Positions 1-8,942 of a stretch of 33,445 nucleotides of DNA are shown one piece after another. The notes under the pieces are model-generated. The model worked only from the letters and a program-made list of their open reading frames with translations, did not search any database and was not told the DNA's origin. The translations under genes and the position numbers were made by a program. Positions within the stretch are counted from its first letter, which is position 1, and each line of letters opens with the position of its first letter. The DNA is from Bacteroidota bacterium (lineage in GTDB: Bacteria > Bacteroidota > Bacteroidia > B-17B0 > Aurantibacillaceae), in contig JAAFIL010000040.1 of assembly GCA_013297775.1 (NCBI GenBank), positions 1-33,445 on the forward strand. Reading direction: 5' to 3'.

Positions 1-1071
1 CGTGGCAACACCTTTGCTAACCTCGGTTCGATTGGGTTTAAAAGTTGGAATTATGGATTAAGTACCACCAAAGTAGATACTTTAAAATTTAATAACCAAT
101 TGATTGGTGTTGTTTACACATCGGCAAGTGTTAACAGCAAAGGGGTTTACGAGTTGTTTGTGAATATTGCGGCCGATAGTGCCTCTTACCGTTGGCGTAT
201 AGAGAGTAGGGGTAGTGGCAAACACGATGCGTGGAATTTTGATTTTAAAGACAGTGGTTTGCCAACAACAGCGCAGTATCCCAAGATGGTGCATTATGCT
301 ATGCCCGATACGCTTCAAACTATTGTGAGTAGTTTTCAATGCAGCGATCAGGTTATTGTGGTAGCTAATTATGAAAACCTAACTAATTATTCGGATGTAA
401 ACAATACGCTACAAAGCAGTGGGTCGGTGGCAGGAAAGATTTCGCCTACCAGCAGTTGGGGACCTACCCGCGATGGCCGTCAAAAGCCCGATGTTGCAGC
501 AACGGGTAATGGGGTGTTTAGTGCTTTTCCTGTAAGTTTATTGCCTTTAGCCATTATTAATCAACCAGCCGCCGTTTCGAGCGGAAGTATGCACTATTAT
601 GGTGGAGGTACCTCGGCAGCATCGCCTGTGGTAGCCGGTTTGGCAGCCCTTTATTTACAAAAAAGTCCAACGGCTACCAATCAACTAGTGAAACAGGCCA
701 TTACGAATTGCACGTATAGCGACGGATTTACGGGGGCTTTGCCTAATTACCGTTTTGGGTATGGAAAGTTGGATGGGAAAGCGGCTTTTTTATGTAATGT
801 GTTACTCACCAATTTGAATACTTATGAGCCAGATGAATCGGTGATGATTCAACCCAATCCAGCGACCGACGTTTTTAGTTTGCGTTTGCCACAAGGCGAA
901 GTATTTCAATGCCAAGTTTACGATGTTGCAGGCCGTTTAATTTATGAACAAGATGGTGTGATGAATGAAATGCCTATTTCGACGGCTTCCCTTTATAATA
1001 AGGGATTGTATGTGGTGAAAATCTCGAATAAAAAGGGTTGGCAAAAGCACGAACGTTTAATTCTTCATTAA
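1..1071 (+). CDS. Subtilisin-like (S8) serine protease with T9SS sorting domain, 5' end missing
   Basis: The reading frame is open from base 1, so the gene starts outside the window; an internal ATT at base 100 is not the start. Visible S8 features are KPDVAATG (family consensus KPDVAAPG) and GGGTSAASP, which holds the catalytic serine (TCG at 613-615). The Asp and His of the triad lie upstream, outside the window. After the catalytic domain comes an ~75-residue C-terminal type A sorting domain (IQPNPATD, YDVAGRLIYE, LYVVKISN), the signal by which the type IX secretion system exports proteins across the outer membrane and attaches or releases them. The product is therefore probably a cell-surface or secreted protease. 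It is followed after 9 bases by prmC. Family assignment is firm; substrate is unknown. Confidence 0.93.
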   Translation, partial: RGNTFANLGSIGFKSWNYGLSTTKVDTLKFNNQLIGVVYTSASVNSKGVYELFVNIAADSASYRWRIESRGSGKHDAWNFDFKDSGLPTTAQYPKMVHYAMPDTLQTIVSSFQCSDQVIVVANYENLTNYSDVNNTLQSSGSVAGKISPTSSWGPTRDGRQKPDVAATGNGVFSAFPVSLLPLAIINQPAAVSSGSMHYYGGGTSAASPVVAGLAALYLQKSPTATNQLVKQAITNCTYSDGFTGALPNYRFGYGKLDGKAAFLCNVLLTNLNTYEPDESVMIQPNPATDVFSLRLPQGEVFQCQVYDVAGRLIYEQDGVMNEMPISTASLYNKGLYVVKISNKKGWQKHERLILH

Positions 1072-1080
1072 AATCGAATT

Positions 1081-1950
1081 TTGAAAATAGCCAGCAATAA
1101 AGTAAAAGATGTGCTTCAATTTTTTAGACAAACATTGCCGCATTTATATGAGCCTGCGGAATTGGAAGAAGTTATTTTCTTGGTGTTTAATAAGTACGCT
1201 CAGTTTTCAAAAACCGATTTGTTGACAAGGCAAAACGAAAACTTAAACCAAAGTACATTATTATTTATTTACGATGCGTGTAAAGCACTTCAAGAAAATA
1301 CGCCCGTTCAATATGTGTTAAACGAAGCGTGGTTTTACGATCGTGTGTTTGAAGTGAATGCTTCTGTTTTAATTCCAAGACCCGAAACCGAAGAGTTGGT
1401 AGATTTGATTTTAAAAAGTGTGAGTGCACCGCATCAAGTTGTATTAGATGTGGGAACAGGAAGCGGCTGCATTGCAATTATACTGGCTGCTTTGGGCAAG
1501 CATTGGCAAGTAAGTTCGATAGATGTATCGAAAGCGGCGTTGTTGCTTGCTGCTAAAAATGCAGAACGGCATCATCAAAATATAGCTTGGTTGGAGATGG
1601 ATGTATTGGATACTAAGGCTACACCATCTTTAACAACGTTTGATGTGGTGGTTAGTAACCCGCCTTATATAAAAGAAACCGAGGCTAATGCCATGCACGA
1701 ACGCGTTAAAATGAAAGAACCGCATTTGGCTTTATTTGTTAACCATGCCGATGCTAGTATTTTTTATAAGTGTATAATTGATTTGTGTCGAACGAAATTA
1801 AATGCCAATGGTTTTTTATTTTTCGAATTAAATCCGTTAACGGCATTGGATGTGAAACGTTATGCGCAAGAAAGTCATCTTTTTAGAACCATTGAATTAT
1901 TAACTGATTTAAGCGGTCATTGCCGTTTTTTTAAAGCCCAACGTTTATGA
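1081..1950 (+). CDS. prmC: Peptide chain release factor N5-glutamine methyltransferase PrmC (HemK)
   Basis: SAM-dependent enzyme that methylates the glutamine of the GGQ motif in release factors RF1/RF2, improving translation termination in the cytoplasm. The N-terminal helical domain (about 1-90) is followed by the family hinge IPRPETEEL (98-106), the SAM-binding loop DVGTGSGC (123-130) and the catalytic NPPY (193-196). At 289 aa it has the usual length. The start is TTG at 1081; no in-frame ATG lies nearby and the N-terminus from this codon aligns with the helical domain expected of PrmC. It sits 9 bases after the protease gene and overlaps the next gene by 4 bases (ATGA), so the three are probably co-transcribed. 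Confidence 0.95.
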   Translation: MKIASNKVKDVLQFFRQTLPHLYEPAELEEVIFLVFNKYAQFSKTDLLTRQNENLNQSTLLFIYDACKALQENTPVQYVLNEAWFYDRVFEVNASVLIPRPETEELVDLILKSVSAPHQVVLDVGTGSGCIAIILAALGKHWQVSSIDVSKAALLLAAKNAERHHQNIAWLEMDVLDTKATPSLTTFDVVVSNPPYIKETEANAMHERVKMKEPHLALFVNHADASIFYKCIIDLCRTKLNANGFLFFELNPLTALDVKRYAQESHLFRTIELLTDLSGHCRFFKAQRL

Positions 1951-2765
1951 AATCAATAGTGTGTTTGTATTTAGTTTTGATGAGTGCTTTTGCAACGGCA
2001 CAGGTAACTTACGAAGAGTATGAAGTGATAGAGGAAAAGCAATATGCCATTCCTCGTGTTGCGGGTGGTAAACCGGTGGTTGACCAAGTTTTAAAAACGC
2101 AGTTTGAAATTCCGAAGAGTGTGTTAAGTAGCGATTATAAGCAAGAGCTTATTACTTATTTTACTATTACGAAAGAAGGAAAATTAACCAACTTAACGTT
2201 TGATAAGAAGTATAATAATTTTTTAGAAAATGAGGTGAAACGCTTTTTTAAATTTTTTACGTTTTTACCTCACGAAGAAAAGGGTAAAGGCTTTGTGGAC
2301 ATGGAGTGTGCCTTTCGTTTAAAATTATCGGCCGAGTCGAATAAAAAATTTCAGAAGTTTAAAGGGAAAACACCAGTAAAATCAAGTCTTCCGAAAGATA
2401 CGAGTTTTGTGGTGTATGAACGGGCAGATGTATCGCCTGAGTATTATAAAAATGGCGAAGAGGGTTTGAAGGCTTATATACTAAGCGAAATTTTATACCC
2501 CTCGGTGGCCGAGCGAAATAATATTGAAGGAACGGTTGTGTTAGAATTTATTGTAGAGGCGAATGGGTACCCCACTAATATTATTGTAAAAAAAGGGGTT
2601 AACGGTGGGTGTACCGAAGAAGCGGTGCGTTTGATAAGTGAAACCAAATGGCAACCAGCACAAAAAGATGGAAAGTTAGTACGCTATAAACTAACTTATC
2701 CTATTGGATTTAGTTTGCAAAATGTAAATCGCGATAATTCATCGGGAAACCAAGGGCAGCAATAA
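1947..2765 (+). CDS. Periplasmic protein with TonB C-terminal domain
   Basis: 272 aa. An N-terminal signal peptide (about 1-18, ending FATAQ) is followed by a weakly TonB_C-like segment (about 50-130) and a clear TonB C-terminal domain (about 170-255, with EGTVVLEFIVEANG and the WQPA segment). There is no N-terminal membrane anchor plus proline-rich linker as in true TonB, and no ExbB/ExbD next to it, so it is more likely a stand-alone periplasmic TonB_C protein than an energy transducer. This type is common in Bacteroidota with undefined roles. The start codon overlaps the prmC stop by 4 bases, indicating translational coupling. Function beyond the domain is not known. Confidence 0.8.
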   Translation: MKSIVCLYLVLMSAFATAQVTYEEYEVIEEKQYAIPRVAGGKPVVDQVLKTQFEIPKSVLSSDYKQELITYFTITKEGKLTNLTFDKKYNNFLENEVKRFFKFFTFLPHEEKGKGFVDMECAFRLKLSAESNKKFQKFKGKTPVKSSLPKDTSFVVYERADVSPEYYKNGEEGLKAYILSEILYPSVAERNNIEGTVVLEFIVEANGYPTNIIVKKGVNGGCTEEAVRLISETKWQPAQKDGKLVRYKLTYPIGFSLQNVNRDNSSGNQGQQ

Positions 2766-2809
2766 ATATGAGCCTAGTAAAAATTACGCTGAGTATTTTT
2801 AAATAAGTA

Positions 2810-2851
2810 GAGTTGTAAGTTTTTGTTTGCGATTAGATTAACTTACAACTC
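2810..2851. repeat. Perfect 12-bp inverted repeat (stem-loop)
   Basis: GAGTTGTAAGTT (2810-2821) pairs exactly with AACTTACAACTC (2840-2851) around an 18-base loop, 45 bases after the TonB_C gene. No T-tract follows on either strand, so a canonical intrinsic terminator is not supported, although RNA end protection or weak termination is possible. Confidence 0.6.
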
Positions 2852-2862
2852 AAGTTGCATAA

Positions 2863-3220
2863 CTAATTTAACGTGAATTATGGATTGTAATTTATTAATA
2901 GTTAACATCATAACTTGGACTTATTGATTTTATACCAACATCTTTTCTAAAAGATATGTTGACCCCGTTTCTTTTTCTCTTATACTTCCTCAAAAATTAT
3001 ACCCGTAGGCCTTGCTACGCCTATAATTTTTTCGTCGCCTAAAAGAAAAATAATTCTGGTTCAACTTGTATCTTTTAGAACCGATATTGGTATAAACGGG
3101 TGTTTGTAACGCCCACGCCATTACTTTATCTGCGTTACAAACGCAGTTCTCAAACGTCCTCGTTACGCTTCGCTAAACAAGGACGAGGTAAAGGGTCATT
3201 CATAATTCACATTAATTTAA
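2863..3220. repeat. Nested palindromic repeat element (MITE-like), ~350 bp
   Basis: This fills most of the 446-base gap between two genes. Outer ends carry GTGAATTATG (2873-2882) and its complement CATAATTCAC (3201-3210) within longer imperfect ~22-base arms. Inside lies a 164-base imperfect palindrome (2931-3094) whose ends both read TATACCAA... inward and which contains a further stem at AAAATTATA...TATAATTTT (about 2991-3028). The rest (3095-3196) holds GTTTGTAACG/CGTTACAAAC and CGTCCT/AGGACG hairpins and recurs in opposite orientation at 20968-21070. No protein is encoded. The right end overlaps the stop codon of the minus-strand barrel gene. Confidence 0.7.
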
Positions 3221-3883
3221 AATATCTTTTCGAACGCTAAAGAAGCGGTATTGAATCCCCAAATTTAAGCCAAAGCCTTGTCCTTTCCATTTGGCAATGA
3301 CATAGCTGTTAAAGATGTCGTTGTTGGTTGACATGTTGGGGTAATTAATAAACGGTGCATAAGCCGAGATGTGAAATCCGAAACGACGAATGTAGAGCCG
3401 TGTGGTGAGGTGCAAATCGAAATAAGAGCCTCGACCTTTTACAATAAGGTTGTTGACATCGTTGGCGTTATACGTTAAACCGCTATAACCAAAATGACTA
3501 CCTACCAATAAATTAAAGTGCTTGTGGTGCGTGAGGTGTAAATTTAAAGCACCTAAGGCTTCGAACGAATGGGCGGTGGGTGTTGTATTGGTGATGGGGT
3601 CTTTGGCAGTAAAGAACTGGTTGTATTTGCCGCGTAAACCAACGCTTATCCATTTGGCTAGACCAACTTCGGCACCAAACGAAAAGTTACTGTTGGCGGC
3701 TCCATCTTTGGTGGTCGTATCTTTTTCGATGCCTAAGTTTTTTAATTTGTAGCGGTATTCGGTACTCATTACTTCGATACCAGCATTGGCATCTATAACC
3801 AAAGCACCTAAATACATGGATTGCGCTTGAACGTTTGTGCCAAGTACTAGTAAGGTTAAAAGGATTACAATTTTTGTTTTCAT
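3212..3883 (-). CDS. Small outer-membrane beta-barrel-like protein
   Basis: 223 aa with a signal peptide (about 1-20, ending VQAQ). The mature part shows alternating hydrophobic/polar strands with aromatic residues (for example FSFGAEVGLAKWISVGLRGKYNQFF) and a C-terminal FGLNLGIQYRFF strand, typical of Bacteroidota outer-membrane barrels. The family cannot be named; it is too short for PorP/SprF (~300 aa), the usual partner of PorE-like proteins. Its start overlaps the stop of the OmpA/TPR gene by 4 bases, so the two are co-translated and may work together at the outer membrane. Its stop codon lies in the right end of the repeat element at 2863-3220. Confidence 0.7.
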   Translation of the reverse strand: MKTKIVILLTLLVLGTNVQAQSMYLGALVIDANAGIEVMSTEYRYKLKNLGIEKDTTTKDGAANSNFSFGAEVGLAKWISVGLRGKYNQFFTAKDPITNTTPTAHSFEALGALNLHLTHHKHFNLLVGSHFGYSGLTYNANDVNNLIVKGRGSYFDLHLTTRLYIRRFGFHISAYAPFINYPNMSTNNDIFNSYVIAKWKGQGFGLNLGIQYRFFSVRKDILN

Positions 3884-5865
3884 TTTCCAATAATTTTAAA
3901 TTCGGTTCTTCTATTTTTTGCTTTATTTTCGGGGGTATCGTTGGCTACTTTGGGTCGCGCATCGGCATAGCCTTTAAAGGTTAAACGCTCTGGTTCAATT
4001 TTTCCTTCTTTTACTAAAAAGTCAACCACGGCTTTGGCCCGATTGCTTGATAGGGTCGTGTTAAATTTTTTATCGCCGCTGTTATCGGTGTGCCCACCCA
4101 ATTCGATGCGCAAGGTGTTATGTTTGGTTAAAAACTGTGCGAGTTTAATTAATTCGGTTTTGCTTTCGGGTTTTAAATCCCATTTGTTAACATCGAAAAA
4201 AACATTTTTTAATTCTACGATACTACCGGTATCTAAAGGCTCTAAGGGTATATCTAATAAATAGGGTTTATCAAAATCGGCTGTTTTTTCTTTTAGCGAA
4301 AAGTTGTCGCTATAAAACAAAAAGCCTTCTTTGTTAACGTTTACTAAGTAGTTTTTATTGGCGGTGAGGGTAACTAAAAATTCGCCATTGCTAGCAGAGT
4401 AGGAGCGGGTTATGTTTTTACCTGTTTCTAAATCTACCAATTCAAAATTGGCTTCGAGTGGTTCTTTGGTGCGAGCATTGTATATTTTACCCTTGGTGTA
4501 GGTTATTTTTTCGGGACGTATGTCGTTTGGCAATTCAAATTGGTAAATATCAAGTCCACCAAAGCCACCCTCGCGGTTTTGGCTAGCGAAGTAAGCTAGT
4601 TTGCCTGCGGGATCAACTAATAAGCTGTTTTCGTCGTTGGCTGTATTAATCGGATAACCCAAGTTAACGGGAGGTCCCCACTCGCCATTGGCTTGCCGTT
4701 TACTCATAAATAAATCGGTGCCACCGAGTCCTAAATGGCCATCGCTTGCAAAATATAAAGTCATGTTATCGGGGTGAATAAAAACAGACTCTTCGTTACC
4801 TTTCGAGTTAACCACATCGCTCAGGCGCACAGCGGGTTGAAACTTACCATCATCGCCAATTACGCTGGTGTATATATCAATGTTTTTGCGTCCTCCGGCT
4901 CTGTCCACAACACCCTTAATAAAATAAAGGGTTTTGCCATCGCTGCTAAAACTTGGCTGAGTTTCCCAATTGGCGGTGTTGATGGCACTTCCTGCATTGC
5001 GTGCGCGACTCCAGCGGCCATTAATTTTTTGGGCATAAAAAATATCGCAACTGCCATAGCCTTTGCGGTCTTCGGCACCGTAATCGCCAAATTGCATCAT
5101 GCAAGAGGTGAAAAACATAATGTTACCATCGCCGCTTAGTGTTGGTGCGCCTTCGTTACCGCCTGTGTTTACTTGCGGTACGGGTTGTGCCGTTTGCCAA
5201 ACGTTATTTTCTTTTTTACTGAGGTATAAATCCTCTTGATGATCCATTGGTTTTTCGGTGTAGTAAATATCGCGGGTAAATAAAAGTTGTTTACCATCGC
5301 CATTAATGGCCGGAAAATACTCATCAAAAGCTGTATTAATGCCAGCCCCCACATTTACTAATTTGAAAGGCTTTGGGTTTTTAACTAAGTTGGATGCAAA
5401 ATCGCAATTTTTTATACGTTGTAGGGCTTCTTCTTTTAGGTTCGGGTTAATGCGTTCAAATTTTATAAAATTTTCAAACGCTAATTTGGCATTGTCGTAA
5501 TCGGCCAAGGCTAAATAGGTTTTTCCTAAATAGTAATGGTTGTCTACCATAAATTTTGGCGATAGTTCGATGGCTTTTTTGTACTGTGTGATGGCTTCTT
5601 TGTAACGGGTTTTATAGCCTAAAAAATCGGCGTATGCAGCATAGGCTTCTATAAAATTAGGATCTTCTTTTAATGCCGCCAGTATTTTTTTTTCGGCTTC
5701 GTCATCTTTTTTATAATTGAAAAGTGAACGGCTTTCCTCGAACAACTTAACCGCTTTTTTATTGGTGCTTGTGTATTGACCGGGGGGAAGGTTTTGCGCC
5801 CAAAGAACTTGAAGTTCTATACAGCACGAAATAATTAAAACAAAGTATTTGATAGTTTTACGCAT
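3880..5865 (-). CDS. OmpA-family protein with TPR, PD40 propeller and CRD-like domain (PorE-like architecture)
   Basis: 661 aa. Domain order: signal sequence (an IISC lipobox-like site at 11-14, or SPI cleavage near VLWAQ), TPR repeats (about 30-155), a WD40-like PD40 beta-propeller (about 165-450, repeated xGxxLYFxS blades), a carboxypeptidase-regulatory-like beta sandwich (about 455-535) and an OmpA C-terminal peptidoglycan-binding domain (about 550-661, GGHTDNSG and NRRTEF). TPR-propeller-CRD-OmpA is the order known for PorE, a periplasmic T9SS component tethered to peptidoglycan. Related paralogues serve other envelope functions, so a T9SS role is inference, though T9SS cargo is encoded in this window. 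It lies in an operon after M61 (8-base gap) and overlaps the barrel gene. Confidence 0.85.
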   Translation of the reverse strand: MRKTIKYFVLIISCCIELQVLWAQNLPPGQYTSTNKKAVKLFEESRSLFNYKKDDEAEKKILAALKEDPNFIEAYAAYADFLGYKTRYKEAITQYKKAIELSPKFMVDNHYYLGKTYLALADYDNAKLAFENFIKFERINPNLKEEALQRIKNCDFASNLVKNPKPFKLVNVGAGINTAFDEYFPAINGDGKQLLFTRDIYYTEKPMDHQEDLYLSKKENNVWQTAQPVPQVNTGGNEGAPTLSGDGNIMFFTSCMMQFGDYGAEDRKGYGSCDIFYAQKINGRWSRARNAGSAINTANWETQPSFSSDGKTLYFIKGVVDRAGGRKNIDIYTSVIGDDGKFQPAVRLSDVVNSKGNEESVFIHPDNMTLYFASDGHLGLGGTDLFMSKRQANGEWGPPVNLGYPINTANDENSLLVDPAGKLAYFASQNREGGFGGLDIYQFELPNDIRPEKITYTKGKIYNARTKEPLEANFELVDLETGKNITRSYSASNGEFLVTLTANKNYLVNVNKEGFLFYSDNFSLKEKTADFDKPYLLDIPLEPLDTGSIVELKNVFFDVNKWDLKPESKTELIKLAQFLTKHNTLRIELGGHTDNSGDKKFNTTLSSNRAKAVVDFLVKEGKIEPERLTFKGYADARPKVANDTPENKAKNRRTEFKIIGK

Positions 5866-5873
5866 TTACGAAA

Positions 5874-7736
5874 TTAAAGGTGGTAGCCAATCCAAGCATT
5901 AAGTGTTTGTTTTTGTTGTTCATCAATTCCTTTAACGAGCGAGATGAGGTTTTTTTCAACTACTTCTACTTTTTTGGCAAAGCCATTTAGTTTTTTTAAT
6001 TTATACTTGCCTTTGCGTTTGGGACGATACACCTCGTACCAAATTTCGTCTCCTTCTTTGATGCTTTTATAATAATTTGCAAAAATATTTTGTACTTGTT
6101 CTATTTCTACGAGTGTGCCATTTATTTTATACAGTTCATCGCCTTCTTTAAATTTGAATTGTTTTCCAAAGGCATCGCATTTAGATACGTTTAAAAATAC
6201 GAGACGTTTTGTGTTATCGTTAAATCCTACATCCATTCCGCCCAAGGTAAAACGCATTTCTTTATGTTCGCGTTCGAGGTTAATGCCCACTAATTTTAAA
6301 ACATCGCCCAGTGGTAAAGGGGTATTGCCTTCTACATGTTTTTTTAAGAAGACTCCAATTTCGGGATACGTTAATTTTTCTATATCGGTAAATAAATCAT
6401 CGTCGTTAAAGGCTTTTTCTTTGCCGTATTTTTTAGCTAAATCTTTCATTAATTGCTGCGTGCCATAATTACCTTGACTGTAATGTCGCAATAACACATC
6501 GAGGCATAAACTAATTAACGCTCCTTTTTCGTAAACGTTACCGTATTGAGGATATATCTTGGGGTTCAATACATTTTTACTCATGTAAGTAAAGCTCATG
6601 GTATCGTTGTATTGTGTTAAGCTGTTTTGATATTTTTCGATCATCACATTAAAGAATGCGTCTATTTCGATGAGGCCAGCCTTGGCTTGTGCGTGATGGG
6701 CAGCGTATTCGGTCATCCCTTCGTAGAGCCAAAGGTGCTTGCTCATCATGGGTTTATTAAAATCAAATTCACCAATTTCTTTTGAGTGAATGGTTAAGGG
6801 GGTTACAATGTGAAAAAACTCGTGTGCACATACATCGCGCAGGGTTTGGCGCAAAACAGCGGTATCGGGCATTTCGTATAATACATAAAATGATGAATAC
6901 GAATGTTCGAGTGCGCCTGTAGCGCCAGATAGAGAGGGTTTATCTATAAATGAGAATAAAAAAGCATATTTATCAACGGGGAGTTCTCCGCCTAAATAAT
7001 CGCGCTGGGCAAATAATAATTGTTTTAAAGTGGAAGCTATAAAAGCTGCTGAAATTTTTTTGTTGGGTGAGTAAGCGGAAACTAATACTTTGGTATTGGC
7101 TACTTCGATGGTGATGGTATCGGGTTGGCAATAGAGAATAGGGGAGTCCACTAAATCGAAATAATTGGGTGCTGTAATAACGTCTTTTTGTGTTTGAATT
7201 TTGATGTTGCTTAAACCTGTTGAGGGGTAAAATCCTTCGGGTTTGGTAAACTCTAATTCAAATTTTTGACGCAGGTGATTTTTAAAATAGCCAAAAAACC
7301 CGTGTGTGTTAATACCGAATACTTTGTTGCTTTCAATATTAGTGCCTCCTGGTTCAAATACGATGTTATCTTTACTACTCGTATCCCAAGTATCGTCCAC
7401 GTCGTAAGTTATTTTGGCCAGTTGTGTAGCGTTAGTAATGTTGTAGGTATTTACATCCGATTGGGTGGTAGCCAGTGGCTGTCCATTTTTATCGAATGCT
7501 TTTAGGTTACTGATAAAACGCCCGAAATCGTAAACCGAATAAGTGCCTGGCACCATAGACGGGAAACAAAACGTTATTTGTTGCTCGGTTAAATCGGGGG
7601 TAAATAAAGTAACTTGTAGTTTATCGTTCGTTACAGTGGTGAGGTTAACCGAATACCGATAAGTATCATTGGCTCTGAATGATAAATGGAAGAGTATAAA
7701 AAAAAGAGTGCAACATAATTGGATGCGCATAATCAT
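5874..7736 (-). CDS. M61-family metallopeptidase with PDZ domain
   Basis: About 620 aa. A signal peptide (MRIQLCCTLFFILFHLSFRA) precedes an N-terminal beta domain, a zinc-peptidase core with HEFFH (about 305-309) and the downstream WLYEGMTEY segment supplying the third zinc ligand, and a C-terminal PDZ domain (about 485-570). This is the M61 'glycyl aminopeptidase' arrangement, with usual length. It is exported, probably periplasmic. I place the start at ATG 7736 (a second ATG at 7730 gives the cleaner signal peptide); a TTG at 7742 is less likely. It lies 10 bases after the CPBP stop and 8 bases before the OmpA gene, so the four minus-strand genes form one operon of envelope and proteolysis functions. 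Confidence 0.9.
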   Translation of the reverse strand: MIMRIQLCCTLFFILFHLSFRANDTYRYSVNLTTVTNDKLQVTLFTPDLTEQQITFCFPSMVPGTYSVYDFGRFISNLKAFDKNGQPLATTQSDVNTYNITNATQLAKITYDVDDTWDTSSKDNIVFEPGGTNIESNKVFGINTHGFFGYFKNHLRQKFELEFTKPEGFYPSTGLSNIKIQTQKDVITAPNYFDLVDSPILYCQPDTITIEVANTKVLVSAYSPNKKISAAFIASTLKQLLFAQRDYLGGELPVDKYAFLFSFIDKPSLSGATGALEHSYSSFYVLYEMPDTAVLRQTLRDVCAHEFFHIVTPLTIHSKEIGEFDFNKPMMSKHLWLYEGMTEYAAHHAQAKAGLIEIDAFFNVMIEKYQNSLTQYNDTMSFTYMSKNVLNPKIYPQYGNVYEKGALISLCLDVLLRHYSQGNYGTQQLMKDLAKKYGKEKAFNDDDLFTDIEKLTYPEIGVFLKKHVEGNTPLPLGDVLKLVGINLEREHKEMRFTLGGMDVGFNDNTKRLVFLNVSKCDAFGKQFKFKEGDELYKINGTLVEIEQVQNIFANYYKSIKEGDEIWYEVYRPKRKGKYKLKKLNGFAKKVEVVEKNLISLVKGIDEQQKQTLNAWIGYHL

Positions 7737-7746
7737 AAACAAAAAA

Positions 7747-8718
7747 TTATTTAATCAGCAAGTTAGTATTTTTCCAACGATATTTAACCCAAAAAATAAT
7801 AAAAGTAACGGTACTCATGCAAATCCATAAACCCAATTCGGCGGCGGGATTTTCGGTGTTGGTATAAAAGATGGCATCGGTTCTGATAACCGAATTAGGT
7901 GAAGTAATTAATAACGACGATAAAAAGTTATTTGCAAAATGAATACCGTAAGCTAACTCTAGTCCCTCGTCAATCAGTGTTAGGATTCCTAAGAATAGGG
8001 CAAAGCCAGTATAGTAGCAACTCATAATAACCCAGCCATGTTTACTTACTTCGGGGTTACTCATGTGGGCCAAGGTAAAAAGTAGGGAAGTAAGAACAAC
8101 AGGCATCCACCCATTTTTAAACACTTGCGAAAGTCCTTGTAAGAGGTAACCTCTAAAAACCAACTCTTCGGTTAGGGTTTGAATGGGTAAAAATAAAATG
8201 CAAAGTAAAGTTAGCTTCAAAAAGCGAGAGGTGTTAAATTGAAGGATTAAAGATTCGGGTTCTACAAGATAACTAATCAACGTGGTGAGGCAAAGCAACG
8301 AACCCCAAATTAAAAAGGCGAAACCAAATTTGGAAAACCTAAATTTGTCGTAGCCTGTTATTACCGAAATAAATTTCTTCTTATGAATAAAACGTATGGC
8401 TATATAAATGCCCGCAAAAGCGAAAACAAAAATACTAAACTGCGCCAGTAGGATGTAAAAACGGTCTATCTTTAAAACATCGGCATCAAAAATTATAAAA
8501 TTATTTCTGTTTAGTTCTTCGAGTGTTACACCCATTTCTAAGGCTCGGTTCATTAGCGGAATGAAACTAATGCCTCCAACAACGAGGTAACCAAAAATTA
8601 AGCAAAAGATGCCAGCGAAATACATCCATGGTTTATTTTCGCCATTTACTAGGCCATTTAATAAAAATAAATTGTTAAACGGTAGCCGCTTCTTTACATT
8701 TTCTGTTCCCTCTTCCAT
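7747..8718 (-). CDS. CPBP-family intramembrane metalloprotease (CAAX/Abi type)
   Basis: 323 aa with about eight hydrophobic membrane segments. The family motifs are present: EELVFRG (184-190), a histidine in FTLAHMSN (H218) and HFANN (260-264). These glutamyl/histidyl residues form the intramembrane active site of CPBP/Rce1-like proteases. Bacterial members are of mostly unknown substrate; some are linked to peptide self-immunity. It is the first gene of the minus-strand operon running to 3212. No TAnnTTTG box is clear upstream; the region is occupied by the palindromic element at 8749-8911. Confidence 0.88.
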   Translation of the reverse strand: MEEGTENVKKRLPFNNLFLLNGLVNGENKPWMYFAGIFCLIFGYLVVGGISFIPLMNRALEMGVTLEELNRNNFIIFDADVLKIDRFYILLAQFSIFVFAFAGIYIAIRFIHKKKFISVITGYDKFRFSKFGFAFLIWGSLLCLTTLISYLVEPESLILQFNTSRFLKLTLLCILFLPIQTLTEELVFRGYLLQGLSQVFKNGWMPVVLTSLLFTLAHMSNPEVSKHGWVIMSCYYTGFALFLGILTLIDEGLELAYGIHFANNFLSSLLITSPNSVIRTDAIFYTNTENPAAELGLWICMSTVTFIIFWVKYRWKNTNLLIK

Positions 8719-8748
8719 AAAATAAACCTTTTATTAACTAAGCAATTA

Positions 8749-8911
8749 AGAGGTTGTTTAAATTTTATCTAATTATTTTGTTATGGGTCTTTTTGGCTAC
8801 AACTTCGTTAATTTTTTCGCCGAATATGCCCGATTTCGACTGCAAAAATTGCCTCGTTTCGCACAAAAATACTCTATAACAATTCTAAAACATAAAATTT
8901 AAACAGCTTCC
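8749..8911. repeat. MITE-like imperfect palindrome, ~163 bp
   Basis: The left end GAGGTTGTTTAAATTTTAT matches the reverse complement of the right end (GGAAGCTGTTTAAATTTTAT), and similarity continues inward for about 40 bases (TTGTTAT on both arms), with weaker pairing in the core. It carries no ORF and fills most of the 224-base gap between divergent genes, so it may form a long RNA or cruciform hairpin. No autonomous transposase is visible in the window. Confidence 0.6.
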
Positions 8912-8930
8912 AAGGGTAAAAATAAGTGTT

Positions 8931-8938
8931 TAACTTTG
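8931..8938 (+). promoter_or_regulatory. Bacteroidota -7 box (TAACTTTG) for the cytochrome c peroxidase gene
   Basis: TAACTTTG fits TAnnTTTG but ends only 4 bases before the ATG at 8943. Transcription from it would start at or just around the start codon, giving a leaderless message. The -33 TTG element is not clear; the upstream part falls in the end of the palindromic element. Confidence 0.45.
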
Positions 8939-8942
8939 AAGC

